NCBI RefSeq assembly: GCF_043226085.1
Contig: NZ_CP171225.1
Coordinates: 1,240,001-1,304,000, forward strand
Direction of reading: 5' to 3'
Source of the DNA: Amaricoccus sp003258405
GTDB taxonomy: Bacteria > Pseudomonadota > Alphaproteobacteria > Rhodobacterales > Rhodobacteraceae
DNA: 64,000 nucleotides
The notes below the pieces were generated by a model, which searched no databases, was not told where the DNA came from, and worked only from the letters and a program-made list of their open reading frames with translations. Position 1 is the stretch's first letter. Every line of letters starts with the position of its first letter. The position numbers and the translations under genes were made by a program. Below, one piece after another: positions 1 through 7,863 of the stretch.

Positions 1-1
1 G

Positions 2-1522
2 CCGGATGTGGCCGCGAGCCTTGGCGGGCTCTACGGCGCGCAGGTGGCGGGAAGCCTGAGCCTTTCGCCCTCCTGGTGGCTCGCGGGGCTCGGCATGAGC
101 GTCCTCGGCGCGCTCGGCGCCTCGGCGGCAAGCCTCTGGCGGACCTGGCGCCTGCCGCTGCTGGCCGCAGCGCGGCCGGAGGCCTGGCTCGGCGCGGAGC
201 GGCGGCGGCACCGGCTCCAGCTTGGCGCCGCCGCCCTCCTCGCGCTCGGCACGCTCGGGCTCCTCCTCCTCGGCACGGGGCTTCTGGCGGGTTTCGCCGC
301 GATGGCCGGGCTGCTGCTCGCCGCGGCCCTGGCGCTGCCGCCGCTCCTCGGCGCGATCCTGCGGCATGGCGCGGCGCGGGCGCGGCATCCGGTGGTGCAA
401 TGGGCCTGGGCCGACAGCCGCCAGGAGCTTCCCGGCCTCTCGCTCGCGCTCATGGCGCTGCTGCTTGCGCTCGCGGTCAATCTCGGGGTCGGCACCATGG
501 TCGGGAGCTTCCGCGAGACCTTCACCCGCTATCTCGATCAGCGGCTGGCGCAGGAGATCTATGTCCGCGCCGCGGATGGTGCGCAGGCCGAGGCGGTGGC
601 GGACTGGCTCGCGGCGCGGCCCGGCGTCACCGCCGTGCTGCCCTTCTGGCAGGCCGAGACCCGGATGGCAGGGCGGCCCGCGGAGGTGAACGGCTATGAC
701 GCTCACGCGACCTACCGGGAGAACTGGCCGCTTCTCGAAGCGCGTCCGGGCGCCTGGGACGACGTGGCGGCGGGCCGCGCGGTCTTCGTCTCCGAACAGC
801 TCGCCCGGCGCGGCGGCATCGGCCTCGGCGAGACCATCGACATCCCGACGCCCGCCGGCCCCTGGCGGGTGGCGGTCGCGGGCATCCATCCCGATTACGG
901 CAATCCCGGAGGCCAGATCATCACCGCGCGCGAAGAGGTCGGGCGGCACTGGGCGGAGGCGGACCGCACACGGGTGGGCGCGCGCGCCGATCCCGCCGCG
1001 GTGCCGGAGATCCTCGCCGCGCTGCGCGGGACCTTCGGGCTCGGGCCGGAGCAGGCCTACGATCAGGCGGCGGTGAAGGCCGCCTCGCTCGCGATCTTCG
1101 ACAAGACCTTCGCGGTCACCGTGGCGCTCAACGGGCTCACGCTGGCGGTGGCGGGGGTGGCGCTCCTGACGAACCTGCTGACGCTTGCCAATGCCCGCCT
1201 CGGGCGGCTCGCGCCGGTCTGGGCGGCGGGGCTGACGCCGGCCGCGCTCGCCCGGATCGAGGCGGTGCGGATCGTGGCGCTCGGCGGGCTGACGGCGCTT
1301 GCCGCGCTGCCGCTGGGCCAAGCGGTGGCCTGGATGCTGACGGCGGTCGTCAATGTGCGCGCCTTCGGCTGGCGGCTGCCGGTGGAGATCTTTCCGGGCC
1401 AGTGGGCGAGCGTCATGGGGCTCGCGCTCGCGACCGCCGCCCTCGCCGCGCTCTGGCCCGCCTGGCGGCTGGCGCGTTCCTCGCCGCTGGCGCTGATGCG
1501 GAGGTTCAGCAATGAGCGCTAG
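2..1522 (+). CDS. ABC transporter permease, FtsX/MacB-like (5' end outside window)
   Basis: This is the C-terminal part of an integral membrane permease. The reading frame is open to the first base of the window, so the true start lies upstream. The visible ~506 residues hold several hydrophobic segments. There is a large soluble periplasmic-type domain between about residues 160 and 360, and then the final FtsX-like helices (GLTLAVAGVALLTNLLTLA and later). It ends with an arginine-rich tail of the kind usual in FtsX/LolC families. The stop overlaps the start of the lipocalin-like gene by 11 bp, so the two are one operon. An ABC permease next to an AttH-like protein is a recurrent arrangement (Agrobacterium attEFGH type). 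The ATPase is presumably upstream. The substrate is unknown; lipid or hydrophobic cargo is an inference from the partner gene. Confidence 0.8.
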   Translation, partial: PDVAASLGGLYGAQVAGSLSLSPSWWLAGLGMSVLGALGASAASLWRTWRLPLLAAARPEAWLGAERRRHRLQLGAAALLALGTLGLLLLGTGLLAGFAAMAGLLLAAALALPPLLGAILRHGAARARHPVVQWAWADSRQELPGLSLALMALLLALAVNLGVGTMVGSFRETFTRYLDQRLAQEIYVRAADGAQAEAVADWLAARPGVTAVLPFWQAETRMAGRPAEVNGYDAHATYRENWPLLEARPGAWDDVAAGRAVFVSEQLARRGGIGLGETIDIPTPAGPWRVAVAGIHPDYGNPGGQIITAREEVGRHWAEADRTRVGARADPAAVPEILAALRGTFGLGPEQAYDQAAVKAASLAIFDKTFAVTVALNGLTLAVAGVALLTNLLTLANARLGRLAPVWAAGLTPAALARIEAVRIVALGGLTALAALPLGQAVAWMLTAVVNVRAFGWRLPVEIFPGQWASVMGLALATAALAALWPAWRLARSSPLALMRRFSNER

Positions 1523-2576
1523 GATCTGGCTCGCGGCCCTTGCCCTGCTCGCCGCAACACCCGCCGCGCCGCAGGGCTATGCCGGGCTTGCGACCGATGC
1601 GGAGGGCTATGCCGCCGTCACCGCCCCGGCCCGGCTCGCCTTTCCGCGCGATCACGGGCCGCACCCCGCCTTCCGCATCGAGTGGTGGTATCTGACCGCG
1701 ACGCTCGAGGATGCCGAGGGCCGGGAGTGGGGCGCGCAATGGACGCTCTTCCGCCAGTCGCTCGCGCCGGGGCCCGATCCCGGCGGCTGGGAGAGCACGC
1801 AGGTCTGGCTCGCCCATGCCGCCGTCACCGGCGCGGACACCCACCGCACCGCCGAGACCTATGCCCGCGGCGGCATCGGCCAGGCGGGCGTGACGCTCGG
1901 CCCCTTCCGCGCCTGGATCGACGACTGGGAGATGGCCGCCGCCCCCGCGCCGGGCGATGCGCTCGCCGACATCACGGTGACGGCGCAGGGCGCGGATTTC
2001 GGCTACAGCCTCCATGCCGTCACCGAGGCGCCGCCGGTGCCGCAGGGCGAGGACGGCTTTTCGGTGAAGTCGGACGTCGGCCAGGCCTCCTACTACTACA
2101 GCCAGCCCTTCTACCGCGTTGCGGGCACGCTCGAGATCGACGGGCGCAGGATCCCGGTCACCGGCCGCGGCTGGCTCGATCGCGAATGGTCGAGCCAGCC
2201 GCTCGCCGCCGGGCAGGAGGGCTGGGACTGGTTCTCGCTCGCCCTCGACAGCGGCGCCCGGGTGATGCTCTATGCCATGCGCAATGCCGACGGCAGCGCG
2301 CATGTCTCCGGCACCTGGATCGACGCGGAGAGCAGGCCGCACCCGCTCGCGCCCGGCGACATCTCGATGCGCCCCGTGGGATACAGCCAGGTTGCGGGCC
2401 GCGAGATCCCCACCGCCTGGCATCTCGAGGTGCCGCGCTTCGAGCTCGCGGTGGACACGGAGCCCCTCAATGCGCATAGCTGGATGGACACGAGCTTCGC
2501 CTACTGGGAGGGCCCGATCCGCCTTTCCGGCAGCCATGCGGGACGGGGCTATCTGGAGATGACCGGCTACGACTAA
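1512..2576 (+). CDS. AttH/CrtC-like lipocalin-fold protein, secreted
   Basis: 354 residues with a signal peptide (about residues 1-21, ending AAPQG). The body carries the family's N-terminal hallmark EWWYLTATL (about residue 57), followed by a second motif around GWLDREWSSQPL (about 220). These motifs place it in the AttH / carotenoid 1,2-hydratase superfamily of tandem lipocalin-like barrels. No carotenoid genes lie nearby, so hydratase activity should not be assumed. AttH-type proteins paired with an ABC permease are thought to handle hydrophobic ligands at the cell envelope. The ATG lies inside the end of the permease gene, indicating translational coupling. Confidence 0.82.
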   Translation: MSARIWLAALALLAATPAAPQGYAGLATDAEGYAAVTAPARLAFPRDHGPHPAFRIEWWYLTATLEDAEGREWGAQWTLFRQSLAPGPDPGGWESTQVWLAHAAVTGADTHRTAETYARGGIGQAGVTLGPFRAWIDDWEMAAAPAPGDALADITVTAQGADFGYSLHAVTEAPPVPQGEDGFSVKSDVGQASYYYSQPFYRVAGTLEIDGRRIPVTGRGWLDREWSSQPLAAGQEGWDWFSLALDSGARVMLYAMRNADGSAHVSGTWIDAESRPHPLAPGDISMRPVGYSQVAGREIPTAWHLEVPRFELAVDTEPLNAHSWMDTSFAYWEGPIRLSGSHAGRGYLEMTGYD

Positions 2577-2591
2577 GAGGGGGATGGGCCG

Positions 2592-2990
2592 ATGCGAGAC
2601 GACCAGGAGGCAAGCCTCAACGTCTATGGCGAACGGCTGAAGCCCTGCGCCTTCGACCCGATGACGGGTTTCTACCGCGACGGATGCTGCAACACCGGGC
2701 CGGAGGATCGCGGGCGGCATGTGATCTGCGTGCGGATAACGGCGGAGTTCCTCGCCTTCTCGCGCGCCCGCGGCAACGATCTCAGCACGCCGCGGCCCGA
2801 GTTCGGCTTCGAGGGCCTGCGCGAGGGCGACCGCTGGTGCCTCTGCGCCGAGCGCTGGAAGGAGGCCTGGGAGGCGGGGGCCGCGCCGAAGGTGATCCTC
2901 GCGAGCACGCATCTTTCGGCGCTGCGCATCGTGCCACTCGATGTGCTCGAGCAGCACGCCATGCCGGCGCGGCGGCCGACGCGGCATTGA
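2592..2990 (+). CDS. DUF2237 family protein
   Basis: 132 residues matching the DUF2237 family along its whole length. Recognisable blocks are a CxxDPMTGFYRDGCC motif near residue 18-32, GNDLSTPRPEFGF near 62-74, and DRWCLCAERW near 80-89. The conserved cysteines (about residues 19, 31, 32, 46, 83 and 85) suggest metal binding or redox chemistry, but the function is unknown. It starts 15 bp after the lipocalin-like gene and may share its transcript. The soluble composition and absence of a signal peptide point to a cytoplasmic location. Confidence 0.85.
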   Translation: MRDDQEASLNVYGERLKPCAFDPMTGFYRDGCCNTGPEDRGRHVICVRITAEFLAFSRARGNDLSTPRPEFGFEGLREGDRWCLCAERWKEAWEAGAAPKVILASTHLSALRIVPLDVLEQHAMPARRPTRH

Positions 2991-3074
2991 CGCGCGGCCG
3001 ATGAGCGGTCAGAGGAAGGCCCGGAATGGCGGGGCCGGCGGGCGCCCCGTCCGGTCATGCGGGGGAGGTTCCTG

Positions 3075-3752
3075 ATGGAGGAGAGCCTGACGGGTTTCGG
3101 CCCTGCCGGTCTCGGGCGCGCCGCGGCCTTCATCGCGGCGGGCGGGCCGGTGATGTGGGCGATCGCGGCGCTTTCCGTCGTGACCCTCGCCCTCGTTCTC
3201 TGGAAGGTCTGGCGGCTCGCGCTGGTCGGCGCTTGGTCGAAGGGCGTGGCCCGGCGGGCGGTCTATGCCGCCCGCGCCGGGCGGCTCGACGAGGCCGAGC
3301 GGATGGTGGCGGGGCGCCGCGGGCTGCGCTCGCGCGTGGTCTGTGCGGCGCTCCGCGCCCGCAAGGGCTTCGGCGACGCCGCGGCACGCGAGGAGACCGA
3401 GCGCGTCGCCAAGGCCGAGCTCGCAGGCGCGGCGCAGGGCCTGCGCGCGCTCGAGCTCATCGCGACGGTCGCGCCGCTTCTGGGGCTTCTCGGCACCGTT
3501 CTCGGCATGATCGCCGCCTTCCGTGCGCTCGAGGCAAGCGGGGCGAGCGCCGATCCGGCGGTGCTGGCGGGGGGCATCTGGGAGGCGCTGCTGACCACCG
3601 CGGCGGGCATGACGGTGGCGATCCCCGCCCAGGCCGCGCTCGTCTGGTTCGAGAGCGTGATCGACCGGCTGCGGCAGGACATGGAGGACGCGGCCACCCA
3701 GGTCTTCCTCGCGCCGGCCCATCCGATCCACCGGCCCTACGCCGCGCAGTAG
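3075..3752 (+). CDS. exbB: ExbB/TolQ/MotA-family proton channel protein
   Basis: 225-residue inner-membrane protein. It has an N-terminal transmembrane helix (about residues 23-45) and two more near 130-150 and 175-195. The MotA/TolQ/ExbB signature region reads ATVAPLLGLLGTVLGMI, followed by GIWEALLTTAAGMTVAIP. With ExbD it forms the proton-driven motor that powers TonB. An in-frame ATG lies 18 bp upstream, but only the chosen ATG is preceded by a good Shine-Dalgarno (GGAGG at 3064-3068). It leads an exbB-exbD-exbD-tonB cluster with gaps or overlaps below 15 bp. Confidence 0.85.
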   Translation: MEESLTGFGPAGLGRAAAFIAAGGPVMWAIAALSVVTLALVLWKVWRLALVGAWSKGVARRAVYAARAGRLDEAERMVAGRRGLRSRVVCAALRARKGFGDAAAREETERVAKAELAGAAQGLRALELIATVAPLLGLLGTVLGMIAAFRALEASGASADPAVLAGGIWEALLTTAAGMTVAIPAQAALVWFESVIDRLRQDMEDAATQVFLAPAHPIHRPYAAQ

Positions 3753-3764
3753 GGGCCGGGCGGG

Positions 3765-4160
3765 ATGAAGATCGCCGCGCCCGCCCGCCGCCACCGGCGC
3801 CTCGCGCTCGCGCCGATGATCGACGTGGTGTTCCTGCTCATGGTCTTCTTCATGCTGGCCGCGCGTTTCGGGGCCGAGGCGGTGCTGCCGCTGATGCCGG
3901 GCGGAACGGCGGCGGGCGCGGGCTGGTCCGGGCCGCCGCGGCTTGTCGACATCCGGCCCGGCGGGCTCGCGCTCAACGGGGCCGAGACCGATCTCGCGGC
4001 GCTGCCCGGGCGGCTCGCGCCGCTCATGGCGGACCCCGGCGATCCGGTGGTGCTGCGGCCGCGCGATGGCGCGGACGTGCAGCGGCTGGTGGATGTGGCC
4101 GGGGCGCTGCGCGCCGCGGGGATCGGCACGCTGCTCGTCGTGGAGGCTGCGCCGCAATGA
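3765..4160 (+). CDS. exbD: ExbD/TolR family protein (first copy)
   Basis: 131 residues: a short basic cytoplasmic N-terminus, one transmembrane helix (about 17-36) and a periplasmic ExbD domain. The helix contains the essential aspartate in APMIDVVFLLMVFF, the proton-carrying residue known for ExbD/TolR. The last four bases overlap the next exbD (ATGA). Two different ExbD paralogues in tandem suggest a hetero-oligomeric ExbD component, as known from some other TonB systems. Confidence 0.85.
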   Translation: MKIAAPARRHRRLALAPMIDVVFLLMVFFMLAARFGAEAVLPLMPGGTAAGAGWSGPPRLVDIRPGGLALNGAETDLAALPGRLAPLMADPGDPVVLRPRDGADVQRLVDVAGALRAAGIGTLLVVEAAPQ

Positions 4161-4534
4161 ACTTCTCCCCGCCCCCCCGGCGCACGCCCCGCGAGGCGAT
4201 CGTGCCGATGATCAACGTCGTCTTCCTGCTGCTGATCTTCTTCCTGATGACGGCGCGGATCGCGCCGCCCGATCCGTTCGGGGCCCACCCGCCCCGGGCC
4301 GCGGAGGGCGGCGAGCCGCAGGGCCAGCGCGTGCTCCACATCGCCGAGGACGGGCGGATGGCCCTTGGCGGGCTGACCGGCGCGGCGGCGCTCGACGCGC
4401 TTTCCGAGACGGGTGACGAACCGGTGCGGGTCCGCGCCGATGGCGGGCTCGCGGCGGCCGATCTCGCGCGGATCCTGCGCGAGATCGCGGCCCGCGGCGC
4501 CGGCCCGGCCGAGCTCACGGTGATCCGGCCATGA
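4157..4534 (+). CDS. exbD: ExbD/TolR family protein (second copy)
   Basis: 125 residues with the same plan as the preceding gene: a basic N-terminus, a helix at about 18-37, and a periplasmic domain. The corresponding helix motif is VPMINVVFLLLIFF, so the position of the catalytic aspartate in copy one is an asparagine here. This substitution suggests the copy is structural or modulatory rather than proton-conducting. The start ATG overlaps the stop of copy one, and the stop overlaps the tonB start. Confidence 0.85.
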   Translation: MNFSPPPRRTPREAIVPMINVVFLLLIFFLMTARIAPPDPFGAHPPRAAEGGEPQGQRVLHIAEDGRMALGGLTGAAALDALSETGDEPVRVRADGGLAAADLARILREIAARGAGPAELTVIRP

Positions 4535-5277
4535 ACCGTCTTGCGGAAGCGGCGGTCTTCGCCGCCCTTGCGCTCGGCCTGCACCTTGCGCTGGCGCTCG
4601 CCCTCACGCAGGACCGGCCCGGCAGCCCGGCGGCCGGCACCGGCGGCGCGGCAGCACCCGTGGCGCTCGCGGCGGCGCCACCGCAGATCGCCGCGCTCGT
4701 CGAGGCCTGGGACACGCCGCCCGCACCCGAGACGGGCCCGGCGGCCGAACCTGCCGCTCCATCGGCGGCGGCAGCAGCGGAGCCCATGCCGGATCTCCCC
4801 GCCGCACCGCCGCTGCCATCAAGCCGCCCCGACCGCCCCGAGGCTCCGGAGGCGGAGGCGCGACCCGAGCCCCCCTCGCCGGAAACCGCGCGCAAGCCCG
4901 CCCCGCCGCGCGCCGCCTCTGCGCCCGCCGCCGCCCCGGCGCAGGGCTCCGGCGGCCGCGCCGGCAACGGCGCCCCGGCTTCGGCCACGGAACAGGCGCG
5001 GGCCGCGGAGATCTGGTTCGGCGAGATCCGGGCGCGGGTTGCGGCGCGGCGCATGGTGCCGCGCCGGGTGAGCGCCCCCGCCACGGTCTGGGTGCGCCTG
5101 ACGGTCTCCCGCTCCGGCGCGCTGCTCGCGCACGCGGTGCAGACCTCCTCGGGCAATGCCGCCTACGACCGGGTGGCGCTTGCCTCGGTCGAGCGCGCCG
5201 GACGCTTTCCGCCCGCGCCCGCGGCGCTCGCCGGCAGCCAGTTCACCTTCGCCCTCCCGATCCGCTTCGCGCCCTGA
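4531..5277 (+). CDS. tonB: TonB-like energy transducer
   Basis: 248 residues. An N-terminal membrane anchor (about 6-25, leucine/alanine-rich) is followed by a long Pro/Ala/Glu-rich periplasmic linker (about 30-150). A C-terminal TonB domain (about 165-248) carries the family pattern WVRLTVSRSGALLAHAV, then SSGNAAYDRVALASVERAGRFP. It would couple the ExbB/ExbD motor to outer-membrane TonB-dependent receptors. No receptor gene lies in the window. It starts by ATGA overlap with the second exbD and closes the cluster. Confidence 0.85.
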   Translation: MNRLAEAAVFAALALGLHLALALALTQDRPGSPAAGTGGAAAPVALAAAPPQIAALVEAWDTPPAPETGPAAEPAAPSAAAAAEPMPDLPAAPPLPSSRPDRPEAPEAEARPEPPSPETARKPAPPRAASAPAAAPAQGSGGRAGNGAPASATEQARAAEIWFGEIRARVAARRMVPRRVSAPATVWVRLTVSRSGALLAHAVQTSSGNAAYDRVALASVERAGRFPPAPAALAGSQFTFALPIRFAP

Positions 5278-5688
5278 CCGGCCGGAGCGCCAAGCTGGCA
5301 CGGTCCTCGCGGGCGGAGGCGCCGCAGTTCCTGGGGCGAGGTGACGGGCGGACGCCGAGCGAGGTCGGTATGGACCATCTATCCGCGCTTCCCGCGACGG
5401 TGCGCCTTGCCGGTTCGGAGGCGCTGACCAAGAAGGCCAGGGAAGAGCCGCTCCGGCCGAACCGGCGTGAGCAGGCCGCGAAATGGCCAGACCGGCAGGG
5501 TGGAAATCCGGGGGCGGATGCCCTGCCCTCCTTGTCTCCTGCGACCTGTCGGGGGGAGAGTGTGCGGCATTCAGCCTGGCGCCCGCAGCATCGGAACGGC
5601 CGTGTGTTCAAGGGAAGGCCTTGCACGGGCGATCCGCAGGCGAACCAGTCGCGCTGCACCACAATGCTCTGATAAGATCTTGATATTG
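5278..5688. other. 411-bp intergenic region, no gene recognised
   Basis: No convincing coding sequence was found on either strand; the open frames present have no recognisable protein features. A nested inverted repeat lies around 5503-5530 (CAGGG...CCCTG enclosing ATCCG/CGGAT). The right edge holds the inverted repeat at 5656-5694 that overlaps the 3' end of tRNA-Phe. Confidence 0.5.
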
Positions 5689-5694
5689 TGGTGC
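5656..5694. repeat. 10-bp perfect inverted repeat overlapping the tRNA-Phe 3' end
   Basis: GCACCACAAT at 5656-5665 is the exact inverse complement of ATTGTGGTGC at 5685-5694. The right arm contains the CCA end and the last acceptor bases of tRNA-Phe. In the tRNA transcript this would fold a hairpin with a 19-nt loop that sequesters the CCA end. No U-run follows, so it is not a classical terminator. Confidence 0.6.
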
Positions 5695-5763
5695 CCGGGG
5701 GCGGATTTGAACCACCGACACGCGGATTTTCAATCCGCTGCTCTACCCCTGAGCTACCCGGGC
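5689..5763 (-). tRNA. tRNA-Phe (anticodon GAA)
   Basis: 75 nt on the minus strand with CCA encoded. The acceptor arm is GCCCGGG (5757-5763) paired with CCCGGGC (5693-5699). The anticodon stem is GCGGA/TCCGC around the loop TTGAAAA, giving anticodon GAA. The T-arm is GGTGG-TTCAAAT-CCGCC. All arms pair cleanly, so the gene looks functional. It lies 97 bp downstream of the end of ubiH on the same strand. Confidence 0.95.
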
Positions 5764-5859
5764 CCGTGGCGCCCGGCGTCTGTCCGGTGCGTCACGTTGG
5801 CGGCGTGAGTAAGACAGATGCGCAGTGCTGTCCAGAGGAAAAAAGCAGAAATCCGGCAC

Positions 5860-7086
5860 TCAGAGCGGCTGGCCGCGCAGGAGGCGCGGGAGGTCTCCCG
5901 CGATGCCCGCCGCCTCGCGAATGAGGCCGCGGCGCAGCGCCGGAAGCCGGTTCACGAGGCCGAGCCCGAGGTCGCGGCCGAGGCGCAGGAGCGGGTTGTC
6001 GTTGGAGAAAAGCCGGTTGATGCCGTCGGTCGCGCCGACGAGCAGCGCGGTGTCGAAACGGCGCCAGCGCTGGTAGGTCTCGAGCGTGTCGGCGGCACCG
6101 ATATCCTGGCCGCGGCGGAAGGCCTCGGCCAGAACCTCGGCGAGGGCGGCGACATCGCGGAGGCCCAGATTGAGCCCCTGCCCGGCGAGCGGGTGGATGC
6201 CGTGCGCCGCATCGCCCACCAGCACGATGCGCGGCGCGGTGAAGCTTTCGGCGAGCGAGAGGCCGAGCGGGTAGGAAAACCTCGCACCGGCCAGCGCGAT
6301 CTCGCCGAGGAAATCGCCGAAGCGGGGGCGGAGCGCGGCGAGATAGCCCGGCGCATCGAGGGCGGAGATCGCCTCGGCGGCCGCGCGGTTCTCGCTCCAG
6401 ACGATCGAGGAGCGGTTGCCGGGCAGCGGCAGGATGGCGAGCGGGCCCGGCGGCATGAAGAACTGGTGGGCGATGCCGTGGTGCGGGCGTTCGTGTTCGA
6501 TGGCACAGACGAGCGCGGTCTGGCGGTAATCCCAGCCCATGCGCCCGATGCCCGCGCGGGTGGCGACCTGGCTCTGGCGGCCGTCGCAACCGGCGAGCAC
6601 GCGGGCGGAGAGGCTCGATCCGTCCTCGAGCGTGACCGAGACGCCCGTGCCGGCGGGTGTCTGGCCGGTGACGCGGGTGGCGTCGCGGACCTCGATCAGC
6701 GGGCTTGCCTCCATCGCCGCCATCAGGGCCCGGCGGAGGTAGCGATCCTCGAGGATGTGGCCCATCGGGCCCTCGTCGATCTCGGCACTGTCGAAATGCA
6801 GGAAGAGGGGCGAGGCGCCCTCGCCCGCGCGGCCGTCGCTGATCTTGATCTCCTCGATCGGCTGGGCCTCGTCACGGACCGTGGCCCAGATCCCGAGGGC
6901 CTCCAGCATGCGGCGCGAGGAGAGCGACAGCGCGTAGGCGCGGCCGTCGAAATCGGAAGCCTCGCGCGGGGCCCGGGGCTGGGCGTCGAGCACGATGCTC
7001 GAGAGGCCTGCCGAGGCCAGCGCGATGGCCAGGGCGGGGCCGTTCAGCCCGCCGCCCACAATCAGAACGTCGCAATCGTCTCTCAT
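5860..7086 (-). CDS. ubiH: FAD-dependent ubiquinone-biosynthesis hydroxylase (UbiH/UbiF/Coq6 family)
   Basis: 408-residue flavoprotein monooxygenase. It has the N-terminal FAD dinucleotide-binding motif VLIVGGGLNGPALA (about 7-20) and the DG motif VLAGCDGRQSQVA (about 161). The second FAD motif, GDAAHGIHPLAGQGLNLGLRD, is near residue 290 and is characteristic of the UbiH/COQ6 family. It would hydroxylate the aromatic ring of a ubiquinone precursor at the membrane. The exact ring position (UbiH, UbiF or UbiI) cannot be fixed from the sequence. The ATG is preceded by an unusual stem-loop-rich leader and a possible gene remnant (see findings). Confidence 0.85.
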   Translation of the reverse strand: MRDDCDVLIVGGGLNGPALAIALASAGLSSIVLDAQPRAPREASDFDGRAYALSLSSRRMLEALGIWATVRDEAQPIEEIKISDGRAGEGASPLFLHFDSAEIDEGPMGHILEDRYLRRALMAAMEASPLIEVRDATRVTGQTPAGTGVSVTLEDGSSLSARVLAGCDGRQSQVATRAGIGRMGWDYRQTALVCAIEHERPHHGIAHQFFMPPGPLAILPLPGNRSSIVWSENRAAAEAISALDAPGYLAALRPRFGDFLGEIALAGARFSYPLGLSLAESFTAPRIVLVGDAAHGIHPLAGQGLNLGLRDVAALAEVLAEAFRRGQDIGAADTLETYQRWRRFDTALLVGATDGINRLFSNDNPLLRLGRDLGLGLVNRLPALRRGLIREAAGIAGDLPRLLRGQPL

Positions 7087-7212
7087 GTCTTCGGACCTAC
7101 TCCGCTGCCGCGGGCTTGTCCATCATCGAGCGCCGGCAGGAGAACCTTCACGGTGAAAATCCGCGCAACTTATTGAAATATCTGAGATGGGTCTTTGGAG
7201 GCCGGGCGGGAG

Positions 7213-7383
7213 CGCCGCGCGGGATGCGCGGCGGCGATTGCCCGGCCCGTTGGCCGGACAGCACTCTCCCCCGCCTGTTGGCGGGGCCCGGAGTCTGCCC
7301 GATAGGGTTTCTGCCAGTATGAAACCTGTGGCAGGGTGCGGGATGTCTATCCCGATCTCAACGACACCCGCCCCCGTGAGATC
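7213..7383. other. Run of six consecutive stem-loops, candidate structured RNA
   Basis: Perfect inverted repeats follow one another: 7213-7220/7226-7233 (8 bp), 7242-7247/7252-7257 (6 bp), 7269-7275/7280-7286 (7 bp), 7306-7311/7321-7326 (6 bp), 7339-7343/7350-7354 (5 bp), and 7354-7360/7377-7383 (7 bp). A competing interleaved pair, 7311-7316/7329-7334, could form a switch or pseudoknot with the fourth stem. There is no plausible ORF. The segment lies between ubiH (minus) and the IS-broken gene (plus) and could be the leader of either. The family is not recognised and the strand is undecided. Confidence 0.5.
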
Positions 7384-7863
7384 TTGAGCAGGGACACAAC
7401 ATGCTTCACTCAATTCGGCACGACTGAAATGGACGGCAACCCGAGTTTCGTGCGTAATATGTGAGAGAGAAAAGAATTGCGCCAAGGACCATTTGAAGAA
7501 TGCATTTTCGAGGTTGGCCATGCCTCTTTGTGATCTTCCTTTTCTTGGCGACGGATCATGCCGCCGCGGAGCACCCCGGCTTGCCCGACCAAGACGAAAC
7601 AACGAACCTAAATGGAACTTCCTCGATCACACCCCAATTCGAGACCGATGGGAGTTCATTGCCCGATACCCCGGTGTCTCACGACACCCCAAAGCTAGAC
7701 GGACCCGCAAGTCCGGCTGAAGAATCCGGCACGCCCACTGATCCGGTGGAAGTGGGCGAATCCGTGAACTACGCCTTCCTCGGGGACACGTGGGCGAACT
7801 GGATCGGCGCGGTTACCGGGTTCGCAGCGCTCTTAGTCAGTATCCGTGCTCTTTATCTTCTCA

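Noticed and set aside
5278..5688. RNase P RNA or another large RNA in the gap
   Set aside because: The conserved core sequences expected for RNase P RNA were not found.
7213..7383. Cobalamin, TPP or FMN riboswitch
   Set aside because: None of the diagnostic conserved boxes could be matched on either strand.
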